Part shown: positions 25,637 to 34,529 of the stretch, piece by piece
How the letters are laid out: every line of letters begins with the position of its first letter
Position numbering within the stretch: position 1 is the stretch's first letter
Assembly: GCF_900110485.1 (NCBI RefSeq)
Contig: NZ_FODY01000021.1
Span: 21,065-85,064 of the forward strand
Direction of reading: 5' to 3'
DNA from: Propionispora vibrioides
GTDB lineage: Bacteria; Bacillota; Negativicutes; Propionisporales; Propionisporaceae
Length of the DNA stretch: 64,000 nucleotides
Made by a program: the position numbers and the translations under genes
The notes under the pieces: generated by a model
Seen by the model: only the letters and a program-made list of their open reading frames with translations
Databases searched by the model: none
Told to the model about the DNA's origin: nothing

Positions 25637-26587
25637 ATGAAAAAGATTTTTATGTTCGTTTTGTTTATTATGCTGACGGTTTCACTGGTGAGTGCCAATC
25701 CAAGTCAGGAGCCGGCCAATGCCGGTGTTACGGAAGTGTTGCCTGGTCATGCCTATGTTCCCCGGGGAACGATGATACCCTGCGAACTGTTGACGGAGGT
25801 CAGTTCCGGCAAGAATAAGGCCGGTGATAAAATTAACTTTAAGGTGCTGGAGGATGTTGCCGTAGGTAACGTCATCGTCATTGCCAAGGGAACCACCGGC
25901 GAAGGCTATGTTAAAACCGCCAAGAAGGCCGGCCTGTTTGGCAAGGGCGGCTCCATTCAGTTGGATGCAACGAATGTAAACACCGCCAGCGGGATAGAAG
26001 TTCCTTTAACGATGGATGTTTCTAAAATAGGCGGCGATCATTCGGTGGAAATAAATTATAACAATTCCATTGCTGGGGCCGCGATATCCAGCTTATTTCC
26101 GGGCAGCAATCAGAAAATTGCCGCAGGTACCAAGTTAACGGTGTTTGTGCCGGTTAATGTGGACTTGCAGATGAAACCTGAGCAATTACCTACTAGCAGC
26201 AAAGAGGGGGCGGCCGCTCAGCCTGGTAAGGCTGTGTTTGTCCAAACGGCTCCGGTGACCGATATTGCCGTAGCGGCCGGTGATGCCTGGTTCTATGAGG
26301 GAAGTAAAGGGACGATTCATGTTACCATTGATGAAATCGGGAAAAAGACAATCAAGGGAAAAATTTCGTCCAGCGGTCCAGGCTTGCTGACCTTTGAACA
26401 GGCCTATGAGACCGCCAAGAGCAATCAGTATTTTTCCTTTAAGGCCAAAGACAAGGAGAAGGGAAAAAGCTATATGGTGCAGCTTTACGTGAGAGCCGAT
26501 AATACCGTACAGTACACCATCACCGATTCGCCCAAGGCTGATCAGGAATCGGTCATTTTGGTAAAACAACCGGGCAAAAAATTTTAG
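25637..26587 (+). CDS. Secreted beta-domain protein, paralogue 2 with extra C-terminal domain
   Basis: 316 residues, ATG with AAAGGAG 9 nt upstream. Signal peptide KKIFMFVLFIMLTVSLVSA. Residues 35-195 repeat the core of the preceding gene: GHAYVPRGTMIPCELLTEVS, AGDKINFKVLEDV, VIAKGTTGEGYVKTAKKAG, LFGKGGSIQLDATNV. Residues ~205-316 are an added domain with AWFYEGSKGTIHVTIDEIGK and MVQLYVRADNTVQYTI, also strand-rich. The pair arose by duplication; the second has a longer payload. No cell-wall anchor is seen. A perfect terminator follows after a family 3 repeat. Confidence 0.7.
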   Translation: MKKIFMFVLFIMLTVSLVSANPSQEPANAGVTEVLPGHAYVPRGTMIPCELLTEVSSGKNKAGDKINFKVLEDVAVGNVIVIAKGTTGEGYVKTAKKAGLFGKGGSIQLDATNVNTASGIEVPLTMDVSKIGGDHSVEINYNNSIAGAAISSLFPGSNQKIAAGTKLTVFVPVNVDLQMKPEQLPTSSKEGAAAQPGKAVFVQTAPVTDIAVAAGDAWFYEGSKGTIHVTIDEIGKKTIKGKISSSGPGLLTFEQAYETAKSNQYFSFKAKDKEKGKSYMVQLYVRADNTVQYTITDSPKADQESVILVKQPGKKF

Positions 26588-26590
26588 GGG

Positions 26591-26672
26591 AACCGCTGAT
26601 TCAATGAGCCTGCCGGTCTGGCGGAAAAGATCCGCCAGGCCGCATAGCGCCAAGTAATCACTGGCTCATTAG
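26591..26672 (+). repeat. Family 3 element (short form)
   Basis: AACCGCTGATTCAATGAGCC and CAAGTAATCACTGGCTCATT are imperfect inverted arms; inner CTGGCGGAAAAGATCCGCCAG is a hairpin. Confidence 0.6.
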
Positions 26673-26674
26673 CG

Positions 26675-26717
26675 TAAAGCCTTACTATCCTGCTGATAGG
26701 ATAGTAAGGCTTTTTTT
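26675..26717 (+). terminator. Terminator after secreted paralogue 2
   Basis: AAAGCCTTACTATCC and GGATAGTAAGGCTTTTTTT, perfect 15-bp stem. Confidence 0.9.
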
Positions 26718-26838
26718 GCGCGGCCTGCGAAGCTACCCCGTTTGCTCAGCAGCCGGCCAGATGATACAATACTTGTAAAAGGCAATAAAAAAACAAAGAT
26801 TTGGTAATTATCTATACAGCGAGAGAGGATGATGACAA

Positions 26839-28026
26839 ATGAACTATACGCCAGTGGCAGAAATAGAAGGAAGAGTTAGGAAGTTTCAGGCGAAGCTGGC
26901 CGCTCAGGAGATGGATGGCGCATTGCTCCTGTTAAACGCCGATCTGTATTACTTTACCGGTACGGTGCAAAATTCGTTTTTATATATCCCGGCCGGCGGC
27001 GAGCCGGTACTCATGGTCAGACGCAGTGTCAGCCGGGGACGGACGGAATCACCGTTGAAGAACATTGTGCCCATCAGAAGTCCGAAGGAAATGCCGGATA
27101 TTCTTGCTTCCTTCGGCTATCGGGATAGTAAGCGCATCGGCATGGAGCTGGATGTACTGCCCTTTAACCTTTACCAGACCTACAGAAAGCTGTTTCCCCA
27201 GGCGGAGCTTAGCGATGTTTCGCCGCTCATTAAGGAAATCCGCGCCATTAAGTCGCCCCATGAGATCGGCCTTCTCCGGCAGGCTCTGCAGGTGGTGGAC
27301 AAGGCATTTCAAGCTGTGCCGGCTTTTTTAAAGGAAGGTATGACCGAGCTGGAAGCGGCGGCTTTATTTGAAGCCGAACTGCGGCAACGGGGCTATGCGG
27401 GCTGCTGCAAAATGAGATCGTTTAACCAGGAGTTCTTTTACGGCAATGTCTGCAGCGGCAGCAGTGGCTTTGATCCCAGCTTCTTTGACGGGCCGGTGGG
27501 CGGTTCGGGGGCGTGCCCTTCCCATCCCCAGGGAGCCGGCTGGAAAAAGATCAGCCGCAATGAAGTGGTGTATATTGACTATACCTCGCTTATCGAGGGC
27601 TATACGGGCGATCAGTCGCGGGTGTTCTGTATCGGTGAACTGAGTCCGCAACTGGTCAAAGCTTTTGAGGCGGCGCTTACCATTCAAAAAGCAGTGCTGG
27701 CCAGCATGAAGCCGGGGACTCTGGCGGAAGAACCGTATCTTTTAGCGCTTAAGCTGGCCGAGGAACTGGGCTACAAGGATCATTTCATGGGCTATAAAGA
27801 TCACCAGGTTAAGTTCCTGGGCCATGGTATCGGTCTGGAACTGGATGAATGGCCGATTTTTGCCAAAGGGATGAAGACACCGCTGCAGCCGGGCATGACG
27901 TTCGCCCTGGAGCCTAAATTCGTCTTCCCCGAAGGGGCTATCGGCACCGAGAACAGCTTTGTCATGACGGATACAGGACCGGAGTATCTGAGTGTTACAC
28001 CGGAAGTGATTACTTATTTGCCCTAA
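26839..28026 (+). CDS. M24-family aminopeptidase (Xaa-Pro peptidase type)
   Basis: Metallopeptidase of 395 residues with creatinase N-domain (1-~140) and pita-bread catalytic domain. Metal ligands: aspartates in VVYIDYTSLIEGYTGDQSRV, histidine in FLGHGIGLELDEWP, glutamates in FALEPKFVFPEGA and GTENSFVMTD. FGNVCSGSSG-like loop (FFYGNVCSGSSGFD) is characteristic of the clostridial Xaa-Pro branch. Substrate could be Xaa-Pro dipeptides or another amide. AGAGAGGATG precedes the ATG. Fifteen bases separate it from fosX. Confidence 0.87.
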   Translation: MNYTPVAEIEGRVRKFQAKLAAQEMDGALLLLNADLYYFTGTVQNSFLYIPAGGEPVLMVRRSVSRGRTESPLKNIVPIRSPKEMPDILASFGYRDSKRIGMELDVLPFNLYQTYRKLFPQAELSDVSPLIKEIRAIKSPHEIGLLRQALQVVDKAFQAVPAFLKEGMTELEAAALFEAELRQRGYAGCCKMRSFNQEFFYGNVCSGSSGFDPSFFDGPVGGSGACPSHPQGAGWKKISRNEVVYIDYTSLIEGYTGDQSRVFCIGELSPQLVKAFEAALTIQKAVLASMKPGTLAEEPYLLALKLAEELGYKDHFMGYKDHQVKFLGHGIGLELDEWPIFAKGMKTPLQPGMTFALEPKFVFPEGAIGTENSFVMTDTGPEYLSVTPEVITYLP

Positions 28027-28041
28027 TAGGAGCTGAATACT

Positions 28042-28497
28042 ATGATTGAGGGAATCAGCCACATTACTTTCATTGTCAAGGACCTGGCAAAGGCTACGGA
28101 GTTTTTTGAAAAGATATTTGATGCAAAAGAGGTCTACTCCAGTGGAGATGATACCTTTTCGTTGTCACGGGAAAAGTTTTTCCTGATTCACGATCAATGG
28201 ATCGCCGTGATGGAGGGAGAAGCGCTGCCGGTGCGCAGCTATAACCATATGGCTTTTAAAATCGCCGAAGACGATGTGGAACTGTATCAGGCGCGGATTC
28301 AAGCATTGGGGCTGGAATGCCGGGCGCCCAGGCCGCGGGTACCGGGAGAAGGCCAGTCGATTTACTTTTATGATTTCGACAATCATTTATTTGAGCTGCA
28401 TACCGGGACGCTGGCGGAACGGCTGGCACGTTACCGGCAGGAAAATCGGATTACGGCAGGCGACAGCGGTGGACCTGCTGAGGGAAATAAAATATGA
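28042..28497 (+). CDS. fosX: FosX-type fosfomycin epoxide hydrolase
   Basis: Mn-dependent vicinal-oxygen-chelate enzyme of 151 residues that hydrates the fosfomycin epoxide. The first half has GISHITFIVKDLAKATEFFE and EVYSSGDDTFSLSREKFFLI; then NHMAFKI, GEGQSIYFYDFDNHLFELHT and GTLAERLARY, closely following listerial FosX. Metal ligands His (SHITF), His (NHMAF) and Glu (LFELH) are present, and the FosX-specific catalytic Glu is likely in WIAVMEGEA. About 18 residues at the C-terminus are extra. It shares a transcript with the M24 peptidase. Chromosomal context looks intrinsic, without mobile signatures. Confidence 0.9.
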   Translation: MIEGISHITFIVKDLAKATEFFEKIFDAKEVYSSGDDTFSLSREKFFLIHDQWIAVMEGEALPVRSYNHMAFKIAEDDVELYQARIQALGLECRAPRPRVPGEGQSIYFYDFDNHLFELHTGTLAERLARYRQENRITAGDSGGPAEGNKI

Positions 28498-28513
28498 ATA
28501 AACCTCCGGCGCT

Positions 28514-28557
28514 TTGCCCGCCTGCCTGTTGAGGGCAGGACGGGCGAATTGTTTTTC
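28514..28557 (+). terminator. Terminator after fosX
   Basis: GCCCGCCTGCC-TGTTGA-GGGCAGGACGGGC with one bulge, followed by GAATTGTTTTTC. Confidence 0.7.
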
Positions 28558-28633
28558 TTGAGTAGGCGCATATTCCATTTGTTTACATAGTATATAGTAG
28601 GTTGCTATTACTATTAGGTAAAGGAGTAGGGAT

Positions 28634-28963
28634 ATGAGATTAAAAGGACATGGTTTGAATTTTACCGGCGGCGTCAGTCTGTCGGTGGTATTAACCGACG
28701 GCAGCACGATTCAGGGGACGTTCTTAGGCATCATTGACCCGCAGAGCAATAACTTTGGTTGCTCCCAGACGTTGTCCGCCAACAATGGCCTTTCGCCGCT
28801 GATTGGCTCCCTGTCGCCGTTTATCAATGTGTCCGGCGCCGATGAGTTTTTGGTTATCCAGTTGACTTGCTCGTTTGGCAGCTTCCTGCCGGGTAATTTG
28901 GTGGCTATTAATGCCAGAAACATTGCGGCCATTGGCCCCAATTCCGGCACTTGCGTTGTCTGA
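28634..28963 (+). CDS. Hypothetical small protein
   Basis: 109 residues, ATG with AAAGGAG 8 nt upstream and its own terminator, so it is a real single gene. Sequence is strand-rich: LNFTGGVSLSVVLTDGSTIQ, GTFLGIIDPQSNNFGCSQTL, EFLVIQLTCSFGSFLPG, VAINARNIAAIGP. The last part resembles an Sm-like or SH3-like barrel ending, with two inner cysteines and a C-terminal one. No signal peptide. Could be a spore or cell-surface component; function unknown. Confidence 0.65.
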   Translation: MRLKGHGLNFTGGVSLSVVLTDGSTIQGTFLGIIDPQSNNFGCSQTLSANNGLSPLIGSLSPFINVSGADEFLVIQLTCSFGSFLPGNLVAINARNIAAIGPNSGTCVV

Positions 28964-28974
28964 AACGGAGCAAA

Positions 28975-29021
28975 GCCCTGGCTGGCGAGACATGGTTTCG
29001 CCGGTCAGGGCCTATTTTTTT
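28975..29021 (+). terminator. Terminator after the 109-residue gene
   Basis: GCCCTGGCTGGCGA and TCGCCGGTCAGGGC pair with two wobbles, followed by TTTTTTT. Confidence 0.85.
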
Positions 29022-29078
29022 CGCCAAAGATAATACGGTGCTGTAACAGTCCATGGTATAATAATACTGGTGATGAAG

Positions 29079-29762
29079 ATGAGCATATTAAAAAACGACT
29101 GGCAGGAACTGCTGGAAGAAGAGTTTAACCAGGAGTATTACCTGCAGTTAAGACAATGGTTAATCAGAGAATATCAAACCAAGCGAATCTATCCTGACAA
29201 ATACGATATTTTTAATGCCCTTCATTTCACGGCGTACCGGGATGTAAAGGTGGTCATTTTAGGACAAGACCCCTATCATGGACCGAACCAGGCCCATGGC
29301 CTTAGCTTCTCCGTTAAGCCGGGGATTGTTCCGCCGCCTTCGCTTTTGAATATCTATAAAGAACTGCAGGACGATCTAGGGTGCTACATACCGAATAACG
29401 GGTATTTGAAAAAGTGGGCCGAGCAGGGAGTGCTGCTGCTAAACACCGTTCTAACAGTAATAGCCGGTCAGGCGGCTTCCCACAAGAGCCGTGGCTGGGA
29501 GATGTTCACCGATAAAGTGATTCGCCTCTTAAACGACCGTACCGATCCGCTGGTGTTTATCCTCTGGGGCAGCCATGCCCAGTCGAAACGGGCGCTGATT
29601 ACTAATCCCCGCCATCGGATTCTGGCTTCCCCCCATCCCAGTCCCCTGTCGGCTACCAAGGGTTTCTTTGGAAGCAAGCCCTTTTCCAAGACTAATCAGC
29701 TTTTGGTGTCCATGGGCAAGACGCCGATTGACTGGCAGATTGAAAATCTGGGGAACCGCTGA
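29079..29762 (+). CDS. ung: Uracil-DNA glycosylase
   Basis: Family 1 UDG removing uracil from DNA; 227 residues from the ATG at 29079, with GGTG 6 nt upstream (ATG 29073 and GTG 29070 are alternatives). Catalytic water-activating loop [20 protein letters not shown], uracil-recognition [25 protein letters not shown] and the DNA-intercalation loop [20 protein letters not shown] are all intact. Soluble. TATAAT at 29057 may be its -10. Confidence 0.95.
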   Translation: MSILKNDWQELLEEEFNQEYYLQLRQWLIREYQTKRIYPDKYDIFNALHFTAYRDVKVVILGQDPYHGPNQAHGLSFSVKPGIVPPPSLLNIYKELQDDLGCYIPNNGYLKKWAEQGVLLLNTVLTVIAGQAASHKSRGWEMFTDKVIRLLNDRTDPLVFILWGSHAQSKRALITNPRHRILASPHPSPLSATKGFFGSKPFSKTNQLLVSMGKTPIDWQIENLGNR

Positions 29763-29852
29763 GGGTTGATGACCGCTTTTTCCGGGGATAGTTTCACCTT
29801 GTACAGGTGCTGCATATAATACAGTAGACCTGTTATGAAAAGAGGTGATTCC

Positions 29853-30455
29853 ATGAACAGACACTGGATCAGGCATTTCCCTCACCCCGGCTATGGCTAC
29901 GGTTATCCATACTATGCCCGGCCGATGCTGACCGAGCAACTGATAGGCCGTAGAACCGATTCCAAGTCAATGGACATTTGTATTGTTGTCCCCCGCCGCC
30001 GGCCTGCCATTGAACAGGTCATCGAGGCCTATGTGCACCGGTTGCGGGTTACCTGTGTAGACGTGGTGATGAATGAAGTCATTGTCCGCGGCCATTTCGA
30101 TGTGAAGCTGTTATATGTTGGCTGTGTGCCCAGCCAGTCGGTACACGCCGTGGCATCGCGGCGCGTCCGGTTTACTGCCGCCGTATATGTGCCGGGAGCC
30201 TGTTATGGCATGACAGCTACGGCTCGGGTATATGCGGATTATGTCGATGCGGACTGTGATTACTGGCGGAATTACTGCGAAGAAGATGACAGTGAGATAC
30301 CGTATCTGTATGAATATGATGACTGGTTGCGGCACAAATGCTGTACCCGGCGGTGCAACGTCAGCATCTCGCTGGGCATCACAGCCAGCGTGTTTGGCAA
30401 CAGACCTTTGTGGCCGCAGATTCCCCCGTCAATGCCGTACCATCCGAAGGGATAA
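29853..30455 (+). CDS. DUF3794 (SPOCS-domain) spore coat-type protein
   Basis: 200 residues. Start at 29853 follows AGAGGTGATTCC; an upstream ATG lacks a site. N-terminus is rich in Gly/Tyr/Pro (HPGYGYGYPYYARP). The central part holds one SPOCS-like unit: MNEVIVRGHFDVKLLYVGCV, QSVHAVASRRVRFTAAVYVP, ATARVYADYVDADCDYW, and KCCTRRCNVSISLGITA near the end, with several cysteines. SPOCS domains occur in SipL/SafA-type coat morphogenesis proteins, so this supports endospore formation. The CATATAAT at 29813 could fit a mother-cell sigma factor, weakly. Confidence 0.78.
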   Translation: MNRHWIRHFPHPGYGYGYPYYARPMLTEQLIGRRTDSKSMDICIVVPRRRPAIEQVIEAYVHRLRVTCVDVVMNEVIVRGHFDVKLLYVGCVPSQSVHAVASRRVRFTAAVYVPGACYGMTATARVYADYVDADCDYWRNYCEEDDSEIPYLYEYDDWLRHKCCTRRCNVSISLGITASVFGNRPLWPQIPPSMPYHPKG

Positions 30456-30461
30456 GAACAC

Positions 30462-30505
30462 AAATCCGGTATACGCTTTGCAAGCAGCGTATACCGGATT
30501 TTTTC
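30462..30505 (+). terminator. Terminator of the spore protein gene
   Basis: AAATCCGGTATACGCT and AGCGTATACCGGATTTTTT, perfect stem. Confidence 0.9.
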
Positions 30506-30541
30506 TTGCTTAAAACGTCGTAGCAGGCAAGGGGGAGTGCG

Positions 30542-30665
30542 GCGCGGTTTTAAATTATTCCAGTTCTGACGGCGCTTCTTATGCCATTATTTCGCCCCTA
30601 TGTTGTCTCGTCTGGCGCAAGAATCACTCGTTATGAATCATTCCGCTAGTTTGAAAACACGCTCT
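30542..30665 (-). repeat. Interspersed element, family 2 (long, reverse)
   Basis: GCGCGGTTTTAAATTATTCC and CTAGTTTGAAAACACGCTCT are the arms. Core TCTGACGGCGCTTCTT, CGTCTGGCGCAAGAATCACT and GAATCATTCCG is family 2 in reverse. Confidence 0.7.
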
Positions 30666-30725
30666 GGCTGATAAGGGAATGACGCCGCCGGCTTTGGAAT
30701 ATACAAGTAAAGAGGTGAGTGCGGT

Positions 30726-32453
30726 ATGCGGCGTGGTATTGTGCTGAAACGGGCATGGCGAATTGCCAGGGCTTTCTGGTTGTCCGAAGAAAAGTGGGCG
30801 GCCTGGAGGCTGCTCCTGGTGGTTGTGGTGTTGAATCTGGGAACCGTATATATTTCGACGCGGATTAACGTATGGCACAGCGCCTTTTATCAGTCTATTC
30901 AGAGCTATGATGAACAGGGCTTTATTCATTCCATTATCACCTTTTGTGTATTGTCGCTGATATTGGTTGTACTGCGGGGTTATCAACTGTACGCCCGCAT
31001 GCTGCTGCATATTCGTTGGCGGCGTTGGCTGACCAAGGAATATTTGTCGCACTGGCTGCAGGGGCAGACCTATTACCGGCTCCAATTGCTGGCAGGGAAT
31101 GAGGCGGATAACCCGGACCAGCGGATCAGCGAAGACGTGGAACAGTTCGTTCAGCTTACGCTCCGGTTGTCGCTTGATCTCCTGCAGGATCTGGTCACCG
31201 TATCGTCGTTTGTCTATATTTTATGGAACCTGTCAGGCGTGTTAACGCTACGGCTGGGTGATACGGTCATCCCCGTTTACGGGTATCTGGTGTGGATGGC
31301 CTTTCTCTACGCCGGCGCCGGTACCTATTGGACCGTCAAGCTGGGGCGGCCGTTGGTGCGGCTTGATTATGACCAGCAGCGTTTTGAGGCCGATTTTCGG
31401 TTTTTCCTGTCCCGCCTGCGGGAAAATGCTGAAAGCATCGCCTTTTACCAGGGCGAGCGTCAGGAAGAACTGCATGCCCTGGGTAAATTCCGGTACATTA
31501 TGGATAATTTCCTGCAGATTCGCAGTGTGCGCCGCAAACTGCTGTGGCTGACCAGCGGCTACTCGCAGACGGCGGTGATTTTTGCCGTGCTGGTGGCCGC
31601 TCCCCGCTATTTCAGCAATCAGATCCATCTGGGACAGATGTTTCAGATTGCCGATGCTTATGGCCATGTGCAAAGCGGCTTTTCCTTTGTGGTCGACAGC
31701 TTTACGCGGCTGGCTCAGTGGCGGGCAGTCATTAACCGGCTCAATCATTTTCTGGTGTATATGGAGCTGGTACATATGGCGCCATCTGCCTATGAGCGGA
31801 TCGAACGGACGCAGGGATCGCAAGCCGGTTTTGCCATCGACGCGCTGGACGTCCAGAAGCCGGACGGCCAGCTTTTGGTGCGACAGCTCACGGCTATGTT
31901 CAAGCCAGGCGACCGGGTGCTGATCAGCGGTCCGTCGGGCTGTGGCAAAAGTACGCTGCTGCGGACTTTGACGGGAATCTGGCCTTATGCTGCCGGACAC
32001 ATCGGGCAGCCCCGGGCGGCGGCCGTCATGTTTATTCCGCAAAAATCGTATATGCCGATCGGCACGCTGCGCCAGGCACTGCTTTATCCGGGAACAGCAA
32101 GGACGGTCAACGGGCAGGAACTGGCAGCGATGCTGGAGCTGTGCCGCCTGTCGCATTTAAGCGGGCGCCTGGAGGAGGTGCTGGAGTGGGATAAGGTGCT
32201 GTCACTGGGCGAGCAGCAACGGGTAGCCTTTGCCCGGGTGCTGCTGCAAAGGCCCGACTGGCTGTTCCTGGACGAGGCGACCTCCGCCCTGGATGAGGAA
32301 ACCGAGCGGTTTATGTACGAGACAGTCGGAAGGCGGCTGCCGCGAACCACCCTGATCAGTGTCGGCCACCGCCGGACTCTGCTGACTTATCACAGGCGCC
32401 GGCTGGAACTGGACGGACGGGGTGGCTGGCGTTTAAGTGCCATAGGGCCCTGA
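30726..32453 (+). CDS. ABC transporter, YddA/BacA-like fused permease and ATPase
   Basis: 575 residues. The N-terminal ~340 residues are an ABC_membrane_2 (SbmA/BacA, ABCD-type) domain with about six helices, including YISTRINVWHSAFYQSIQSY and the conserved DNPDQRISEDVEQFVQLTLR. ATPase domain follows: ISGPSGCGKSTLLRTLTGIW (Walker A), FIPQKSYMPIGTLRQALLYP (Q-loop), LSLGEQQRVAFARVLL (signature), WLFLDEATSALD (Walker B). Relatives move vitamin B12, peptides or acyl compounds; direction is uncertain. GAGGTGA lies 7 nt before the ATG. Monocistronic and convergent with uvsE. Confidence 0.87.
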   Translation: MRRGIVLKRAWRIARAFWLSEEKWAAWRLLLVVVVLNLGTVYISTRINVWHSAFYQSIQSYDEQGFIHSIITFCVLSLILVVLRGYQLYARMLLHIRWRRWLTKEYLSHWLQGQTYYRLQLLAGNEADNPDQRISEDVEQFVQLTLRLSLDLLQDLVTVSSFVYILWNLSGVLTLRLGDTVIPVYGYLVWMAFLYAGAGTYWTVKLGRPLVRLDYDQQRFEADFRFFLSRLRENAESIAFYQGERQEELHALGKFRYIMDNFLQIRSVRRKLLWLTSGYSQTAVIFAVLVAAPRYFSNQIHLGQMFQIADAYGHVQSGFSFVVDSFTRLAQWRAVINRLNHFLVYMELVHMAPSAYERIERTQGSQAGFAIDALDVQKPDGQLLVRQLTAMFKPGDRVLISGPSGCGKSTLLRTLTGIWPYAAGHIGQPRAAAVMFIPQKSYMPIGTLRQALLYPGTARTVNGQELAAMLELCRLSHLSGRLEEVLEWDKVLSLGEQQRVAFARVLLQRPDWLFLDEATSALDEETERFMYETVGRRLPRTTLISVGHRRTLLTYHRRRLELDGRGGWRLSAIGP

Positions 32454-32496
32454 ACAGGCAACCCGGCAAACAGAAAGAAGGCGGTCCCTGGCCGGC

Positions 32497-33450
32497 CTAC
32501 AGTTCCAGCGCCGCCGGTTCCACCCGGGTTATGCCGGGCAGCCGGGCCAAGTCTTCCACCAGACGGAAGAGGGCCAGGTCCTTTTGCTTAGCCTCCACCA
32601 TGATGTCAATGTCTTGGCCGCAGTCTTTGGCTACGGCGAGAAATTCAGTCAGATCGGCGGCATTGACAAAATCGGCATGGCTGCGAAAGTCCTTGGCGCT
32701 TTTTGGACTGGATATATGAATTTTGGGCCGGTTGCCCTGCCAGGTGGCTACGATGTCCGGCCAGAGCTTAGCCAACGGTGTATCGCAGGGCAGACAGGCG
32801 TGATGGTGGACATCGAGTATCATAGGACAGCCTGTCTTACGGCAGAGGGCCAACACGTCGGCCGCATGGTAGCTCTTGTCGTCGTTTTCCAGCATAAGCC
32901 GTTGCCCGAGGGTTGCCGGCAGCCGGGTGTATTGTTGGATAAAGCGGTCCATTGCCGCAGCCTTGTCTTTATACAGACCACCGATATGCAGGACAAGCTG
33001 TGGCCCCGGCGGCAGTCTCATGGCGTCAAACAGGCGGGCATGGTATTCGAGATCCTGCAGTGAGGCTGTCAGGACTTCAGGTTGCGGGCTGTTGAGCAGG
33101 GTAAAATGATCGGGATGGGCGCTTACCCGCAGGCCGGTCTGGCGGATGTAGTCGCCCAACTCTTCCCATTGCGGCCGGTATTCCTCAATATAGTCCCAGC
33201 CGGCCGTTAGTGGATGGGTGGCTAAAGGGACTGTCTTAGAGGTGAAACGGTAAAGATGGATTTGATTTTTGGCATTGTAGCGCAGCACGCGCAGCGTGGT
33301 TTCCAGGTTTTCCCGCAGGATGCGCCGCAGACGGTGCAGGCGTCCTACCGGGTCAGTGATTTTCTCCAGTACTTTTACAGTAACCGTTTTATTAGGCGAG
33401 CCCTGAGGCACATCCAGGGCTATGGCGACATATCCAAAGCGAAGCAGCAT
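32497..33450 (-). CDS. uvsE: UV damage endonuclease
   Basis: UvdE/UvsE-type TIM-barrel nuclease that nicks 5' of pyrimidine dimers and other lesions; 317 residues. LRFGYVAIALDVP at the start, RYNAKNQIHLYRFTSKTVPL, RVSAHPDHFTLLNSP, LENDDKSYHAADVLALC, MILDVHHHACLP and HISSPKSAKDFRSHADFV carry the metal ligands; DIMVEAKQKDLALFRL closes the barrel. AGGGAGG precedes the ATG. UvsE is common in spore formers and complements spore DNA repair. Confidence 0.93.
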   Translation of the reverse strand: MLLRFGYVAIALDVPQGSPNKTVTVKVLEKITDPVGRLHRLRRILRENLETTLRVLRYNAKNQIHLYRFTSKTVPLATHPLTAGWDYIEEYRPQWEELGDYIRQTGLRVSAHPDHFTLLNSPQPEVLTASLQDLEYHARLFDAMRLPPGPQLVLHIGGLYKDKAAAMDRFIQQYTRLPATLGQRLMLENDDKSYHAADVLALCRKTGCPMILDVHHHACLPCDTPLAKLWPDIVATWQGNRPKIHISSPKSAKDFRSHADFVNAADLTEFLAVAKDCGQDIDIMVEAKQKDLALFRLVEDLARLPGITRVEPAALEL

Positions 33451-33689
33451 ATAGGATCCTCCCTGTTTATAGTCGGTTTGGGGTAGTAAGCGGTTTTATA
33501 GCAGCCGTATTTTGTTGAGCAGTTGGTAACGGTTGAGAGAGTGGCCGGAAGGGTTGGTAATGGCTGGGGAAATGTGATACTATTAAAAGCGGGTCACGTC
33601 CGGCGGCTATGAAAGTGAAACCCGGATATGGCGCTGTCGCGGCTGTCAGAATTTTGGACAGGCGCGGCTTTACAAAGGAGGCGAAACAA

Positions 33690-34529
33690 ATGGTAAGTAT
33701 GACACTGCAAATATTGCTATTTTCCGTATTTGCAGGTATGTTGGGGGCGGTATTAGGCCTGGGCGGCGGTATTATTGTGACGCCGGTGTTGACACTGCTG
33801 TTCGGGATCGATATCCAAATCGCCATCGGCGCTAGCCTGATTTCGGTCATTGCCACCTCCAGCGGGGCGGCCATTGCCTATATCCGGGATAAAATCACCA
33901 ACATCCGGGTAGGCATGTTTTTAGAGATTGCTACGACGGTGGGAGCTATCACCGGTGCGTTGATTGCCGGTATGATCGCGCCGCAACTGCTGTATATTAT
34001 TTTCGGCTTGTTGCTTCTCTATTCGGCGTTGGCCATGATGAAAAAGACTAAACAGGAGCTGCCGGAGAATGTTCCTTTGAGCGGGGCGGCTAAGACACTC
34101 AAATTACAGGGTGAATACTATGATAAAGCCCTGGACAAGCAGGTCGTTTACAATGTGGACAATGTGCCGGGAGCCTTTGGGGTTATGTATCTGGCCGGCG
34201 TGATTTCCGGTTTGTTGGGGATTGGCAGCGGCAGCTTCAAAGTGATGGCCATGGATATGTTCATGAAGCTTCCTCTTAAAGTATCCAGTGCGACCAGTAA
34301 TTTCATGATGGGAGTAACTGGTGCGGCCAGTGCGGTGATCTACTTATGTCGCGGTGATATCAACCCGGCGGTGTCGGCACCGGTGGCACTGGGCGTTTTG
34401 ATGGGTTCGACCTTGGGGGCCAGAGTCATGCAGCGGTTAAAAAGCAAGACCATACGAAAGCTGTTTATTCCTGTACTGATCTACATCGCTCTGCAGATGA
34501 TGGGACAGGGATTGGGGGTTAGAATATGA
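33690..34529 (+). CDS. TauE/SafE-family permease
   Basis: 279 residues, about eight membrane helices. The first glycine-rich signature VFAGMLGAVLGLGGGIIVTP is followed by IGASLISVIATSSGAAIAYI, and the second repeat by GVISGLLGIGSGSFKVMAMD and MKLPLKVSSATSNFMMGVTG. Family exports sulfite, sulfoacetate or other organosulfonates. Start 33690 has AAAGGAGG 8 nt upstream. Overlaps the DUF1634 gene by ATGA, the typical pair. Confidence 0.87.
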   Translation: MVSMTLQILLFSVFAGMLGAVLGLGGGIIVTPVLTLLFGIDIQIAIGASLISVIATSSGAAIAYIRDKITNIRVGMFLEIATTVGAITGALIAGMIAPQLLYIIFGLLLLYSALAMMKKTKQELPENVPLSGAAKTLKLQGEYYDKALDKQVVYNVDNVPGAFGVMYLAGVISGLLGIGSGSFKVMAMDMFMKLPLKVSSATSNFMMGVTGAASAVIYLCRGDINPAVSAPVALGVLMGSTLGARVMQRLKSKTIRKLFIPVLIYIALQMMGQGLGVRI

